64,000 bases of DNA from Nymphalis io (lineage: Eukaryota > Arthropoda > Insecta > Lepidoptera > Nymphalidae), in assembly GCF_905147045.1 (NCBI RefSeq), contig NC_065917.1, forward strand, positions 4,914,501 through 4,978,500, in the 5' to 3' direction. Shown here piece after piece: positions 63,898-64,000 of the stretch. Numbering within the stretch: position 1 is the stretch's first letter; each line of letters opens with the position of its first letter. The notes under the pieces were generated by a model. The model was not told the origin of the DNA. It made no database searches and saw only the letters and a program-made list of their open reading frames with translations. The position numbers and the translations under genes were made by a program.

Positions 63898-64000
63898 ATG
63901 GACAATGATCCTACCCAGAGACCCGTCTGTAGTTGCAGACGGCGTTGCCACCACTGCAGGGGGCCATCGCCCCGAACAATTAACCCAAGACCCACACGGG
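63898..64000 (+). other. Open Cys/Arg-rich frame running off the right edge
   Basis: From ATG 63898 the frame is open to the edge: MDNDPTQRPVCSCRRRCHHC, then a Pro/Arg-rich part. The GC content is clearly higher than in the surrounding intron, suggesting the start of an inserted element (for example a LINE 5' end) rather than a host exon; it is also on the opposite strand to gelsolin. Confidence 0.3.

Overview
The window is nuclear DNA of an insect, almost certainly a lepidopteran and plausibly a nymphalid butterfly. It is AT-rich, its genes are split into many short GT-AG exons, and its introns are crowded with four or more families of short retroposons. One family is a tRNA-headed SINE of the kind called Metulj in Heliconius. 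The organism call rests on recognising these repeats and on gene similarity recalled from memory; no search was run.

Five genic regions can be supported. (1) A terminal exon of an unrecognised acidic protein (about 1.0-1.25 kb, + strand). (2) A complete three-exon LSM12 gene (2.76-6.56 kb, + strand). (3) A complete 26-exon intersectin/Dap160 gene (35.56-9.90 kb, - strand), reconstructed in phase as 1185 residues: EH1, a Q/P/L-rich linker, EH2, a coiled coil and four SH3 domains. (4) A complete two-exon CIAO2B/galla-2 (MIP18 family) gene (36.27-37.45 kb, + strand), head-to-head with Dap160 across 713 bp. (5) Gelsolin (63.66-38.33 kb, - strand), of which 17 exons and 707 residues lie in the window; its N-terminal exons are beyond the right edge. 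CIAO2B and gelsolin converge tail-to-tail. LSM12 and Dap160 also converge, across about 3.3 kb of repeats.

The genes are unrelated cellular functions. Intersectin is a scaffold of clathrin-mediated endocytosis and synaptic vesicle recycling, gelsolin severs and caps actin, CIAO2B delivers iron-sulfur clusters, and LSM12 is an RNA-associated/tRNA-handling adaptor. No operon-like or defence-like system is visible.

The rest is mobile DNA. There are remnants of RTE-type, Jockey-type and CR1/Jockey-group LINEs. One Jockey-type LINE inside gelsolin is nearly intact, with an ORF1/ORF2 overlap. There is also a DIRS-like remnant, MITE-like inverted-repeat elements and several dozen SINE-size copies. 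Repeat families are named here A (Metulj-like SINE), B (A-tailed repeat beginning 'CTGGTGGTAGGGCTTTGTGC'), C and D (two other tRNA-headed SINEs), E (about 350 bp element with TATATATGTC ends), F (LINE 3'-end retroposon) and H (short repeat ending in a TTCTATTCTATTC-like tail).

The most striking non-genic structure is a pair of 35-bp minisatellite arrays (about 0.85 and 1.06 kb). They lie in opposite orientation in two Dap160 introns and flank exons 13-15.
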